Shown here in pieces: positions 46,601 to 59,100 of a stretch of 64,000 nucleotides of DNA. Origin of the DNA: Monilinia fructicola (lineage: Eukaryota; Ascomycota; Leotiomycetes; Helotiales; Sclerotiniaceae); the NCBI GenBank assembly GCA_008692225.1, contig VICG01000006.1:1555501-1619500 (forward strand). Direction: 5' to 3'. Below the pieces are notes generated by a model, which was not told the origin of the DNA, did not search any database, and was given only the letters and a program-made list of their open reading frames with translations. Each line of letters begins with the position of its first letter. Position 1 is the stretch's first letter. The position numbers and the translations under genes were made by a program.

Positions 46601-49600
46601 TCTCAATAAGATCGACACCCATGACCTTTGAAACGAATGGGGTTGATCTAGATGCTCGAACATTACATTCAATAACCTTGATATCGTTGTCCTTGGCGAT
46701 GAATTGAATGTTGTAAGGACCAGTGATATTGAGAGCTTTACCGATCAAGCGAGTAGCCTCTTCGATTCTCTTGATGGTGGTAGGATCAAGATCTTGAGGT
46801 GGTAAGATCAAAGTTGCGTCACCAGAGTGAACACCGGCATTTTCAACATGCTCAGAGATAAAGTGACCAACCATAACGCCATCCTTGGCAACAGCGTCCA
46901 TCTCAATCTCCTTTGCATTTTCGATATACTTGGTGATGACGACTGGGTGATCTCTTGAAACCTCAACAGCTTGCGCGAGGTATGCTTCAAGATCTGGTTC
47001 GGAATATACAGTGTTCATAGCCGCACCCGAAAGTACATAGGATGGTCTGACGAGCACTGGGTATGAGACCTTGTTACAGAATGCCTTGGCATCCTCGAAA
47101 CTAGTCAATTCCTTCCATGTTGGCTGATCAACGTGAATACCATCAAGCATACGAGAGAACTTGAAACGATTCTCTGCAGTATCAATCATTTCTGGAGATG
47201 TTCCCAGAATCTTGACATTCTGGCGATGGAGTGGAAGGGCAATGTTGTTCGGTGTTTGACCTCCCATAGCAATGAGAACACCACTGGAAGACTCCAGTTC
47301 ATAAATATCGAGAATGGTCTCGAGATTAATGTTCTCAAAGTACAATCTATCGGCTTCATCATAATCAGTACTTACGGTCTCCGGATTATAATTGACCATG
47401 ACAGTCTTGAAACCAGATTCACGAAGAGTTCTGATGGCACGAACCGAACACCAATCGAATTCGACAGAAGAACCAATTCGATAGACACCTGAGCCGAGGA
47501 CCATGACACCGTGATCGTTGAAAGAGATATCGCTCTCAGATCCGTTGTAGGTCATGTAAAGATAGTTGGTATGAGCCTCAAACTCGGCCGCGACAGTGTC
47601 AATCTGCTTGACCACTGGTAGAATCCCAGCTTCGGTTCTCATCAATCTCACAGCAAGTTCGGTAGAGTCCCAGAAGTTTGCCAATTGTCTGTCACAGAAA
47701 CCAAGCTGCTTAGCTTGTCTAATCTGGTCATATGAGATGGTGCTCGTGGTGAAGGTTGACATGTGCTTGCCGAAGTCATTCAAGCCCTTGAGCTTGTTCA
47801 AAAACCACTTATCAATCTTTGTCATTTCCCAAATTTTGTTGACAGAGTAGCCAGATTGCATAGCATTAGCAATAGCAAAGAGACGTTGATCAGAAGGTGT
47901 TTGAAGCTCATCATCAATTGACATCAAAGCCTTGGTCGCGCTGAAGCCCAAGTTGTGGAAGTCAATGGCACGAATTGCCTTCTGAATGGCTTCCTCGAAA
48001 GTTCTTCCAATACTCATAACTTCACCAACACTCTTCATCGAGGAACCAAGCTGCGTTGATACACGAGTGAATTTCTTCAGATCCCAACGTGGCATCTTGA
48101 CAACAACGTAATCCAAAGATGGTTCAAAACATGCACAAGTCTGTTGAGTGACCGAGTTCTTGATCTCGTTAAGAGGAATATTGAGACCGAGTTTTGCAGC
48201 GATGAAGGCCAATGGGTAACCAGTGGCCTTGGAAGCGAGTGCTGAGGATCTGGACAATCGTGCGTTAACTTCGATGATGCAGTATTCCTTCGAGTCGGGG
48301 TTGAGAGCGTATTGAATGTTACATTCTCCAACAACTCCCAGATGACGAATGACGTTGACAGCGGTAGTTCTCAGCATATTGTAATCTTCGTCAGATAATG
48401 TTTGAGAAGGAGCAACAACAATTGAGTCTCCAGTATGGATTCCCAAAGGATCGAAGTTCTCCATGTTACAAACCGTGATACAATTGTCACGACAATCTCG
48501 AACGACCTCGTATTCAATTTCCTTCCAGCCCTTCATACTTCGCTCGATCAAAACTTGAGGACTAGCGGCAAAAGCTTTGTTGCAGAGATCTAGCAATTCT
48601 TGCTCATTGTCGGCGAAACCACTTCCAAGACCTCCTAAAGCGTATGCAGCACGAACGATGACTGGAAATCCGATATCTTTCACGACGTGCATAGCTTCGT
48701 CGATATTGTTGGCTGAAGCAGATTTGGCGCATTTCTCACCAATCGATTCCATACTTCGGGCGAACAATTCACGATCTTCCGTAGTGATGATGGTTGAGAT
48801 GGGTGTTCCAAGGACAGTGACTGCACAAGCAGGGAGTCAGTGATTGCTACTCATAAAGTCTTGGGATGGACACGAGGAATGTGAGAAAGCCGACCAAGGG
48901 TAGCCCTCCATATGGGAATGAACAAACAGAGGACGACGAGCATTCCATGAAAGTGATACAGTCAAAATGATGGGCAATGGGAAAGGGTGAAATAAGGGGC
49001 CGATGGTACTTACCTCCCATTTCTTCGAATTCATCCTTGAGTTGAATACCGACTTGTAAAGCAGTCTGACCACCAAATGTAACGTAAATTGCATCTGGTT
49101 TCTCATAGTTGATAACTTTGCGAACGAATTCAGCTGTGACAGGAAGGAAATAAACCTTGTCCGCCAATCCCTTGGAAGTTTGGATGGTAGCGATGTTGGG
49201 ATTGATCAAAATGGTGTGTAAATTCCCTCTTCCTTCAAGGCCTTAATAGCTTGACTTCCAGAGTAATCAAATTCTCCTGCTTGACCAATACTGAGACCAC
49301 CACTTCCCAGAACAAGTACTTTCTTGACGTTAACCTTTGGAGTAAGCTTTTGGTTCTCAGCTATTTCACCACCTGGGAAAACGACTGGAGCAGAGAGAAG
49401 CTTTTCATCCTCGAGGGTCTTGACGATGGTGTTGATGAAGACATCAAACAAAAATTCAGTATCCCTAGGACCGGGGGTGCTCTCAGGATGGAATTGAACA
49501 CTGAAGTATGGCCTGTTGACATGTCTGATACCCTCGTTACTTCCATCATTGGCGTTGACGAAGAGTTCTTCCCACTCCGAAGGTAATGAACTGGTTTGAA

Positions 49601-50718
49601 CCGCATAACCGTGATTTTGAGAAGTGATGTGACATTTTCCAGTCAACAAATTCGTACAAGGAATATTGTGACCACGGTTTCCGAATTTCATCTTTTCAGT
49701 TTGAGCACCAGCAGCTCGGGCGAGGAGTTGATGTCCAAGACAAATACCAAAAATTGGGGTTCGGTTCTCCTTGAGCGCGAATTGAATGTGCTTGACAGTT
49801 TTGTCCATCATGGCTGGATCACCAGGACCGTTAGAGATGAACAAACCATCATAGTCCTTCCCTGCGAGGGCAGGGAAATCATAATCCCATGGGCAGACGA
49901 GCACTTCGACACCACGTCTTACAAGGCAACGCAATTGGTTATATTTCAAACCCACGTCCAAACACAACACACGTATAGGTCTACCAGAAGGATGTTTCAA
50001 AGCATTCGAGGGATCAGGTTTGTAAAGTTTTGGCTCGCGAATTGATACTACGGCATGATGTTAGCCCTTCATTCGGGCTATAGCAAAGTAGAGACTCACC
50101 ATCTGCTACAAGGTTCTTGGTATTTGGGTCCACCCAGTCTATGGCTTCAAAGAATGATCTCCAATCCTTGGATGATAAAGCAGTGATGTTGCCATTGGAG
50201 TTTCCATTGGGAGGGGTATCTTTTTGTAACAGCATTCGTCCAAGCATGCTACCTTCCTCTCGTATTCTCTTGGTAAGAGCTCTGGTGTCAACACCATAGA
50301 TTGCTGGAACACCTTGCTCCTTCAACCATGTTCCCAAAGAGGAGGTTGCAAGGAAATGGGAAAACTCTTCGCCCGCGTACGAAGCACAGATCAAACCTGC
50401 GATATGGATCTCAGATGCCTCGAAATGTGCTGGCAGATCCTTGAGGAGTTCGTCCATTGTCTCCCTTGATGGCACACCATAGTTGCCCACTAAAGGGAAC
50501 GTAATGACCAAGATTTGTCCACGATAGGAGGGGTCAGTTATAGATTCAGGATAGCCCACCATACCTGTCTGGAAGACCAATTCTCCTGCGACACTCTTCT
50601 TCGCACCAAAACTGTATCCTTGATAGACTGTGCCATCCTTCAATTCCAAACTGATCAGACCTTCATCTGTACCATTGAGGATTGGAGCGGCAACTGGAGG
50701 GAAAACTAATTCTGCCAT
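43638..50718 (-). CDS. URA2: multifunctional carbamoyl-phosphate synthase / aspartate transcarbamylase
   Basis: Exons 50718-50100, 50047-49014, 48820-43749 and 43694-43638 give about 2259 residues, normal for fungal CAD-like URA2/pyrABCN proteins. It catalyses the first two steps of UMP synthesis: glutamine-dependent carbamoyl phosphate formation and transfer to aspartate. Domains: glutamine amidotransferase (FGICLGHQ, catalytic Cys about 308; VQFHPES), two ATP-grasp synthetase halves ([18 protein letters not shown] and [18 protein letters not shown]), an MGS-like allosteric region, an inactive dihydroorotase-like domain (metal HxH replaced in [12 protein letters not shown]), a Ser/Pro-rich linker, and ATCase ([17 protein letters not shown]) ending [18 protein letters not shown] feedback through the MGS-like region is expected for the family. 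Oddity: at 49214-49219 a GTGTGT run holds two bases too many, breaking the frame inside the first synthetase half. No intron can explain it. Confidence 0.96.
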
Positions 50719-51420
50719 CGTGATATCAGGTTGTTTGGTGAAAGGTCGATGATGATATATCAGGGTAGCGAGTTCAAGAATTGCCCTTCAACAAGCTGCA
50801 AAGCAGATTGAGGGACAAGTGCTTTAATTATCCAAGTTCGCCAGTTTGGAGGTCAATTAATATGTGAACAGTTATACGGCCAGGAACTATACCCAAGAAC
50901 AAATTTGAGGATGGGGAATAGATTTTTCTATTTTTTTTTTCTCCAGAGAATGGAACAGGTCTTTTTTTTTTCTGGTGCTGCACAACCGAGGAGGGACGAT
51001 TCGATATCGAGCTTAGTATGAACAGCTAGCAGGGATTTGATCGTCTGTGCACGGCTGATATCAAATGAGGAGCAGCCTTGCATGTATGTACCCCTCCTTG
51101 GGTAATATAGATATGATCTATGGTTTGCTACTCGAGTAGTATGATCTATACGGAGTACCGTACTGTATGATTGATCTATATAAAAGTATGTGTGTGATCC
51201 ATGGATCTATGAATGCAGTATAGTACAGTATATATAAGTATGATTGCCTGAATCATACCGATCGATAGGCACCTAGGTAGGTATGTGGGTGGGTAGCGAG
51301 ATCCATAGATGGGTTTGAACGAATATTACAATAGAATTATTGATGTCAATACGTACGTACATGTTAGTCGAGTGTATTCATCCAATAGTAAGAGTATTTC
51401 GTATGTTGTAAGAATTACGG
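50719..51420. other. URA2 upstream region
   Basis: About 700 bp with T-runs (50929-50940, 50962-50971) and several GTAC/CTCGAG-containing imperfect palindromes (51130-51240). The core promoter elements cannot be fixed by eye. Confidence 0.4.
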
Positions 51421-51579
51421 CCATAGCTTATCGCACGCCTTATATTTTCATACTAAAATCCTAATATAATTTATATTTTCTTATACAAATTAGAATTTTT
51501 AATAACTTTTATAATTATTTATATATCTTTATTAATTATATTTTAAGATTAATAAAACTTAAAATATAAAATTATTTAC

Positions 51580-51828
51580 TTTTATTTATTTATTTATTTA
51601 TTTTATTTATTTTATTTATTTTATTTATTTTTTATTTATTTTATTTATTTTATTTATTTTATTTATTTTATTTATTTTATTTATTTTATTTATTTTATTT
51701 ATTTTATTTATTTTATTTATTTATATTTATTTTATTTATTTTATTTATTTTATTTATTTTATTTATTTTATTATTTTATTTCTTTTATTTATTTTATTTA
51801 TTTTATTTCTTTTATTTCTTTTATTTAT
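51580..51828 (+). repeat. (TTTTATTTA)n minisatellite tract
   Basis: About 250 bp of near-perfect TTTTATTTA/TTTATTTAT units with a few C substitutions toward the right end. No coding sense. Confidence 0.9.
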
Positions 51829-51834
51829 AAAACT

Positions 51835-52090
51835 ACTTAGTATTATTTTTTAGATCTATACCGGGGTAAATTTTTCTAAAATAGTATATCTTAAAATTCT
51901 TTTTTATATATTATCAAACTTCGATTTTTAAAGAATATAAATATATTAATTGTTTCTTTTTTAATTTAATAATATTATAAAGTATAATCTATAATTTTAA
52001 ATAGATTCGTTAATTTATTATAATCTTTTTAAAATAAACTCCGTTTTTAGTTAATTTTCATCCCGGTATAGACCTAAAATAATACTAAGT
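51835..52090. mobile_element. small inverted-repeat element, possible degenerate MITE
   Basis: ACTTAGTATTATTTT...CTATACCGGG at 51835-51873 is matched as an inverted repeat at 52052-52090 over about 37 bp, with few mismatches that are mostly transitions. The 256-bp unit is flanked by TA on both sides, compatible with a TA-target element (Tc1/mariner or pogo type), though TA is weak evidence in such AT-rich DNA. There is no coding capacity. Confidence 0.55.
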
Positions 52091-52440
52091 ATATCTTTTT
52101 AAAATTATAATTTTTAAAAAAATCTTATATATAATGCTTTTTCTATATAAAATAAGCCGTTTTCTCTTAACAAAATATATAATTTAATTTTATATAATTG
52201 ATAGTCTATTTAAAAAAATTATTAAAATAAACTAGCTTCTTTTTATATACTCTTTAATAAATTATTATATATTTACTTAGATACTATAAGATTTTTTATA
52301 ATATTTAATAATTTATTAAAGATATTAAATGTTGAAAGATAAAGGGTTTTAATATAAAAATAGAAGATGTATAATAAGTTATGCCCGTAATTCTTATTAT
52401 AATAGTTCTATTAAAATATTAGAATATTGGAATATTGGAT

Positions 52441-54439
52441 TACATTACACATATATTACATATACATTCTATTACAATAATAAGCTGCTATAATAATAAT
52501 AAACTCACAATGGGCAGAACTCAACTCTCCAGCTCCATTCATCTTCACATCCTATCACCATGGCATCTTTTACTGCGAGTCGTTATGGGAGTTTGCATTA
52601 ACCTTAGCTTAGCTTACCTTATCTTACTCGAGTACAAGTACAAGTACACCCACCGGTCGCCGTTGTTGCAAACCTTGGAAGTGAGGAATTCCAAGCTTAC
52701 TCTGTTAGGGAATTTGGTGGATCAATACTAATAATAATTACTAGGTATCTCCAGTACCTACCCAGTACACTGAGTACAGACAGGATTTTTTGTTGTGACT
52801 CATGTGAGTCTGTCGACCAGCACTCAGAACTCAGAAGCAGCATCATCATCATCCATCACAAGTTCACAACCTTTCGCATCTATAAGAGGGGGAGCTTTAG
52901 AGAAAGGCAAAGATAAAGATAACGATCGAAAGAAAAAGAAAAAGAAAGAAAAAAGAAAAAAAAGCTCAAATGCGATTCAGGTAACGTCATAGCTACCAAG
53001 CAAAAACATCATGTATGTAGTGCATGCGAGTCAGAGGTACCATACGAACAACGAACAACTAGCCAGGTAGGTGGTTTCTGGTTTCTACCCATCTATACCG
53101 CATCATGAATCATGATGGAATGGCGGTCTGCCTGTCGAACGATGGATGGATGATAGATGGTGGAGGATGGAGGATGGAGGATGGGTGTGATCATTGATGA
53201 TGTGATGATGTGAGGTCAACTTAAGCCGGCTGCAGGCTCCAGAAGAATTTCCATATCTACCCCCACCCCACCACCACCCACCACTACCATAGCCGATGTG
53301 ACACCAAAAGAAAAGCCTCAAAATATTGCTCACACCACTCGCCTGTATATTGACCACCTGCAAAGGGAATCCCTATTATTACATGCATGTCTCTGATGAT
53401 ATGCTCATTCCTCAAATCTCTCATACAAATTTGAGTCGACAAGTTCGCAATGTTGTGGTGCTTTTCTGATCACAGCAAGAAGAGGATGGATGATAGGGAC
53501 AGACAGTACTTACTAGGTACCTACCTAGCACTCTAGTACTCGAGTCGGTAGGTTTGTTAGACATACATACCTAGTACCTATCGAATTACTAGGTCCGGCT
53601 TTCACGAATCAGCACTCACTGCCACCCAGTGACCCAACTGCAGTAGCAAGAGAACAGTCATGGTTTCTTTCTGGGAAGATTCCTCAACCGGGCCAGAACT
53701 TATTTATATTAGATGGCAAAAAGATGATGCCCACCCGGGCACCTGGGCAGTGGGCAGCGGGCAGCGGGCAGTGATTGATCATTGATGGGATTCTCGTTTT
53801 GGCAGCTTCTTCTTTCCATCATGCACTGGGCAGGAGGTTAATAAGCTGCTGACCTTCCATGTCAATATGGAGTAAAAGTCTGAAAGCCACCGCCACCATC
53901 ACTACCTCCACCACCACCACCAACTTCTCAAAAAGAGATTGATTGATTGATTGAATGAATGAATGAATGAGTGAGTGAGTGAGTGAGTGAGTGAGTGAGT
54001 GAGTGAATGAGCGAGTGACTGCATGATAATCGATCATACCTTATCAAATGCAAGTAAAGAATGAGACCATGGAATAACAGAAGAGGCCGGGAGCCTTCTA
54101 TCAGAGTGAGATGGCGAATAAGAAGAAGCGCCCAGGTGAGAGAGAGTATTCAGTTTGTATTCAATGGGTATTCACTTGGTATTCACTTAGAACTACCTAG
54201 CACCTAGGTAGTAGGTACTATTCACTCAGTATTCCCTTCTCCACTTACCTCCCCGTCTAAACAATTGAAATAGCTGGAGTATATCTTCATTCCATCACGA
54301 GAGCATCTCATATGAACGGCGAGTATTTTCTCTCCTCTACGGCTACGGCCCCGGTGTACTTGTATGGATCTTCGTTATCTGAGAGATACCGTGGACAACC
54401 TTGGAAGTACGCTGACCCGTGGACAAGTACAGTACTCTG
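52441..54439. other. gene-free region with simple repeats
   Basis: About 2 kb. Contains AG-rich and AAAG runs (about 52910-52970), GGATGGA repeats (53145-53185), GGGCAGC repeats (53745-53772) and several copies of a TACCTAGG/GGTAGGTA-type motif. Short open frames are low-complexity. No gene or RNA is recognised. Confidence 0.5.
53931..54012 (+). repeat. (GATT)n-(GAAT)n-(GAGT)n compound microsatellite
   Basis: Consecutive tetramer runs drift from GATT through GAAT to GAGT (about nine copies). A spurious minus-strand open frame of repeated Thr-His-Ser-Leu comes from it. Confidence 0.9.
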
Positions 54440-54447
54440 TACTGTAC

Positions 54448-55118
54448 TAGGGTTGTATAATTTATATATTTTGGCTGACGAATATTATATTTTTATATTA
54501 TAACGCTTTTTGAGCGTTATAAAAATATTATGCCAAGTATATCACGTGCGATATATATAATTATGTCATTTTTTTCACTCTTTTCATCCAATGAGATCGT
54601 TAGAATAAAAAAAAGTAGAATGGAATTTGAAGGATTTTTAGATGGGAATGAAAATTTGTTTCTATGAGAGATTTTTGATAAATTATATCAATTTGACCAA
54701 TTAGATTAAGTTATTTTGCTTGATATATCGAGAATAAATAGTATTTATTAATTTAAACAAATAATATTATAGCCTTAGAGATTAGGTAGCTTGAACGAAT
54801 GATATTATTAATTGAGAATATAGATGGATTTTAAAGATATACTTATTAAGTATAAGAAATCAAAAATCGAAGACTTTTCTTGATTATCTAATCAAATTCA
54901 TTTTTTTCTTTTTCGAAATACTTTTAATATTTATTTAAAATATCTTTAATCCCTATCTAAAATATTCGATTCTTACCTAAAATAGATTAAATAATCCATT
55001 TTAAAATACACTAATATATACATATATATACACATATATATTTGCCTTAACCAATATTATATATTATATTGAGGTGACCGATATATGTTACGATATATCA
55101 GTATAAATAACAACCCTA
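54448..55118 (+). mobile_element. non-autonomous hAT-like element, copy 1
   Basis: A 671-bp AT-rich element starts TAGGGTTGT and ends ACAACCCTA (terminal inverted repeats). It is flanked by a perfect 8-bp target-site duplication TACTGTAC at 54440-54447 and 55119-55126. An 8-bp duplication with TAGGG-type ends is diagnostic of the hAT superfamily. Near the left end is a perfect hairpin (ATAACGCT, 5-base loop, AGCGTTAT, 54500-54520), and CACGTG lies near 54543. There is no transposase, so it must be mobilised in trans. A second copy lies inverted at 61675-62453. Confidence 0.85.
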
Positions 55119-55126
55119 TACTGTAC

Positions 55127-56128
55127 CCTCAACTCATCTTTTCATGTTTTCGTGCTTTGCTCTCTGATTGGATCAGATAGGAATTCCATGATCGGCATTC
55201 TGCATATAAACGAGATCATAATGTGCATGGATGGTATCGTACATAGTACATACAGTAAGTACATACAGTATGCAGCATACAGTACAGTATTGGTTGGTGT
55301 GCACTGTGCACTGCACTGTGCAATCATGGTTGCAACCACCAAAAAAAAAGTCGACATCTTTCCAGCTTTCCCAATTATTACTCGGCCAGTGCGGACGGTG
55401 TGAGTAAAGTTGATCTTTGGTGATGCGAATCATGCGATGCTTCTTGGGCCGTTTGGGGAGAGTGAGATAAGGAAGGAAATCATACAAGATTTGGAATCAC
55501 CCTTTTTCTCTTATATCCTCTTTTCTTTTTCTTTTTCGTTTCCTTTTCGTTTTCCTTTTTGTTTTCCTTTTCCTTTTCCTCTCCCTCTCTATTTCTCTTT
55601 CTCTTTCTCTTACTTCTTCCTTCGATTCTCTCGAAATACCATTCAATTAATTCTACAGCAACCATTGATTGCTGTATCGCCGTCAAGGAATATCCATCCA
55701 TTTTAAAACACCCGAACGAGCCTTGGTTCTGGGAACTGGGAACTGGGAACGGGGACGATATTAATTAGAAAAAGTGCTTAGAAAAGTGCTTAGAAAAGTG
55801 CTTAAGAGACGCGTCAACCTGGAAATTAATGTTATTCATTTACAAAAAGTACTACTCGAGTACCATGGACTAATATTTTTTTTTCCTTTCCTTTAAACAA
55901 CAAAACCATTCCTGTGATCGATCAACCTTCTCGTTGCTTCGTTCTCTTACCCTGGGTAGGCAGACGATGGAATAGACCAAAGCAGGCAACCTCCTACAAC
56001 CGTCCCGCCATCTTGATTGCCGATTCTGAAATCAGGGTATCCTTCCACCATTTGAAGAAGTAGGGACAGAATCAATCAATCCATCGATCGATCGCGGATT
56101 TCGATTCGAATAAAGTCTCAAGCAAAAA
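55127..56128. other. upstream region of the Yvc1-like channel
   Basis: About 1 kb. It contains GTACATACAGTA repeats and a GTGCACTGTGCACTGCACTGTGCA cluster near 55298-55322, written here only as alternating GTGCA/CACTG units. A polypyrimidine tract lies at 55505-55615 and a short AAAAGTGCTTAG triplication at 55768-55805. No gene was found. Confidence 0.5.
55505..55615 (+). repeat. polypyrimidine CTTTT/CCTTTT tract
   Basis: About 110 bp of almost pure C/T on the plus strand, in CTTTTT, CCTTTT and CTCTTT units, about 510 bp before the channel ATG. Such tracts can act as nucleosome-excluding promoter DNA or form triplexes. The Lys/Glu-rich minus-strand frame across it is an artefact. Confidence 0.8.
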
Positions 56129-59100
56129 ATGTTGTCTTCATTACTGCGACCAAAGAAGGCTCGGCGACGACGTGCGCAAGAAATCCATTCTCCTTTCTCC
56201 TCGCCATATATTGATCGGTCTTCTCCACTTGCAAATAGAAGAAAGGATTTGCCTCGACACGCATCCGCAGATTTTACGGAAACGGAAATAGAAGAGGATA
56301 CAGAGGAAGAGATTGCCTTGGGAAACGATGGGGAAGACGAAGATGAAGAGGGTGACGAGGAAGAATTAGGGGAAGATGGAGATGAAGGACAACCTCTTTT
56401 GCCTATATTCTCTGCGGCACATCTTGGTACCTGCGAACCTTGCTTGCTTCTTAGACAAAAATGGCTTACTTCTGATCAGATGCGCTTCCTGTGTATAACC
56501 TCACGCATGCTATTCGTCTCATCATACTCCCGCGAACAGAAACAACCTTGACTTGGGATCAATTACGATCACCGCAGGTCTCCCAATTTTTAGTCAAGCC
56601 TATGCAACAACAGATCCGAACGTCTCACTTCTCGCGAGCCACTTTATACGCCTTGATGGCAAATTGTTTGCAGTTTCGAAAGGAGAGTCAAGCAAATCCG
56701 GGTAATGCAGGAAATAGTTTGACAAGAGCTCTGGTTTGTGAGCTTTTAGCCATCAAATTACTGAAGGAATACAATACTAGAGAGTTAATTGATGCTCTTT
56801 CTTACGACTTCTTTCCACTGCAAGGATTGACGCAACCAGATCCACCAATAACCAACTGGAATCAAAGAAATCGTCCCAGGCCAGTGGCTGCCAGAACATC
56901 AACGTTGGAAGTAGCTATCAGGGCATCGGCGAAACGTTTTCTGGCGCATCCACTCGTGGTGCAACAATTGGAGGCTATTTGGGCTGGAACCATTGTGTTT
57001 CATTCTGCGGCCGATAATCTGCACCGTACATCGATCAATCGAGCAGATTACAAGAAACAAAGTCCAAGTAATGGAAGTGCAGTTCCACTCCTTACTCGTG
57101 AACAACTTCGATATGGGGCGACGAGGGGACCTCCGAAACCTCCAAATAAAGAACCGGATACTCAACAAGCAATCCAGACTTTGACTCGAAGAACGGTTAC
57201 TTTATATGACCCCAGAGATGCATCTCTGTTCAAGCTTTCCAGATTGAGGGTACCACGCTATCGACAATTTTTCTCCACCTGTTCCCTTGCCATTCTTCTC
57301 GCACTCTTTTTAGCTGTCCTTAGTCAAAGATCAACTGATATCACTGGTCTGGAAGTCATATTCTGGTTCTGGAGTGCAGGATTCATGCTTGATGAAGTGG
57401 TTGGGTTCAATGAACAAGGATTCTCATTATACATAATGAGTTTCTGGAATGCTTTCGATTTGGGCATTCTCGTTTTGCTCACAATTTACTATTGCATGCG
57501 ATTATATGGTATCTTCTTGGTGGACTATGGAAGAGAGGAGTGGAACAGTATGGCATATGATGTTCTTGCAACCAATGCAATTCTACTATTCCCTCGATTG
57601 TTCAGCGTCCTTGACCATTACAGATATTTCTCTCAACTATTAATCGCATTCAGGTTGATGGCTATTGATCTTGTGGCGGTATTCGTACTAATCTTGATAG
57701 CCTGTAGTGGGTTCTTTGTTGCCTTTACCCTATCATTTGGCAAAAGTGAATACGATGCGGCAGGAGTGGCCTATAAAATCTTTCAAATACTCATGGGATT
57801 CACACCAGCCGCATGGGAAGCTTGGGAGACCTATAATTTTCTAGGAAAGGCATTACTTGTGCTCTTTCTATTCATCTGTCACTTTCTCGTCATCACCATT
57901 CTTATTACGGTCCTAACAAACTCCTTTATGTCCATCGTCTCAAACGCCAACGAAGAACATCAATTTGTTTTTTGCTGTCAACACAATCTCTATGGTCAAG
58001 AACGATGCTCTCTTCTCTTACGTGGCACCCACAAACATCATTGCATGGGTCTTCACACCCTTTAGATTCGTTTTCCCCTTTAGGACATTCATCAAGATGA
58101 ACCGGACTGTCATCAAAATCACCCATTTCCCATTACTATTCAGTATTTGCGCATACGAGAAGATTTTCTTGGCAAGATCAGTCTTCGAACCTACGGATTT
58201 GATTGAGAAAGTTGGACGCAGAACGAAGCGAACAATATCATTTCAAGATCATAGGCATGGACTCTTTAGTCCCAACCTACGAAGACATGAATCTTCTGTT
58301 GCAGGGTTTCAAAAGGACAGAGCTCTTGATGAGGTATTCAGATTGGCACCCAGAGATACCCTGGGGAGAAATCGTCCTAGTTTTGATCGGCGTCAAACTC
58401 ATAATGTGATTAACAACTGGATGGACCGTCAAGTAGACGTCGCCAGCCCACAAGAACAAGATCCCTCTATCGTGGAACGACTTGAGAGGCGAAGGCAGTC
58501 TAGGAAAACTACTATGATGAGACATCGTGGAATTAGTCGAGAGATCTCAGGAAATAGATCTGTGGCTAGTGATCCGGCAGAATTCATGTCCACAGGATTC
58601 CATGATATGGCTCGAATGTCAGATGATGAAATGCATCAAAACTCTTTTGGCGGAGATGATACTGATGCAGATGGAGATGATGAATTATTGACGAATGATG
58701 AAGACGAAGCCCATACCGAGGATAAGCACACGGCGACGAATTTCAGCCAAAGTGCCGAATCTGAAGAAGATTACTTTCAGACCCCAATAGCAACTAGATT
58801 CGTTTCTCCAACGATAGCATTTGATGCGGACCAAGATGATAACCAACAACATGGTTCGCCTCCAAAGCACAAAGCTACACATAAGAAAAGGTCCCACGAT
58901 AGAAATTTGTCTACAACGACCATACTTTTCAATCCTGTGGCTCATGATTCTTCTGCTTCCTCGATTTCACCCCCTCGTTCACGACCATTGACGGCAAAAA
59001 TGTATTCACAGGTCAATACTGGAAACAATACTCCAGCAGGATCTCGTACGCCAAAATCCAACAATGCAGCAGGTCCATCAGGATCTCGCACTCCAAAAAC

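Larger units (their letters stand above)
51421..52440. repeat. extremely AT-rich block
   Basis: About 1 kb almost devoid of G and C. It includes a (TTTTATTTA)n tract at about 51580-51828 and an element with inverted ends at 51835-52090. The sharp change from normal composition on both sides and the loss of C:G pairs are what repeat-induced point mutation leaves in ascomycete repeats. RIP is inference here. Confidence 0.7.

Noticed and set aside
53819..54037. Open frame of repeated Thr-His-Ser-Leu
   Set aside because: Translation of the GAGT/GAAT microsatellite.
54448..54456. TAGGGTTG read as an interstitial telomere repeat
   Set aside because: It is the terminal inverted repeat of the hAT-like element, confirmed by the matching end and 8-bp duplication.
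55480..55701. Lys/Glu-rich minus-strand frame
   Set aside because: Complement of the polypyrimidine tract; no real protein features.
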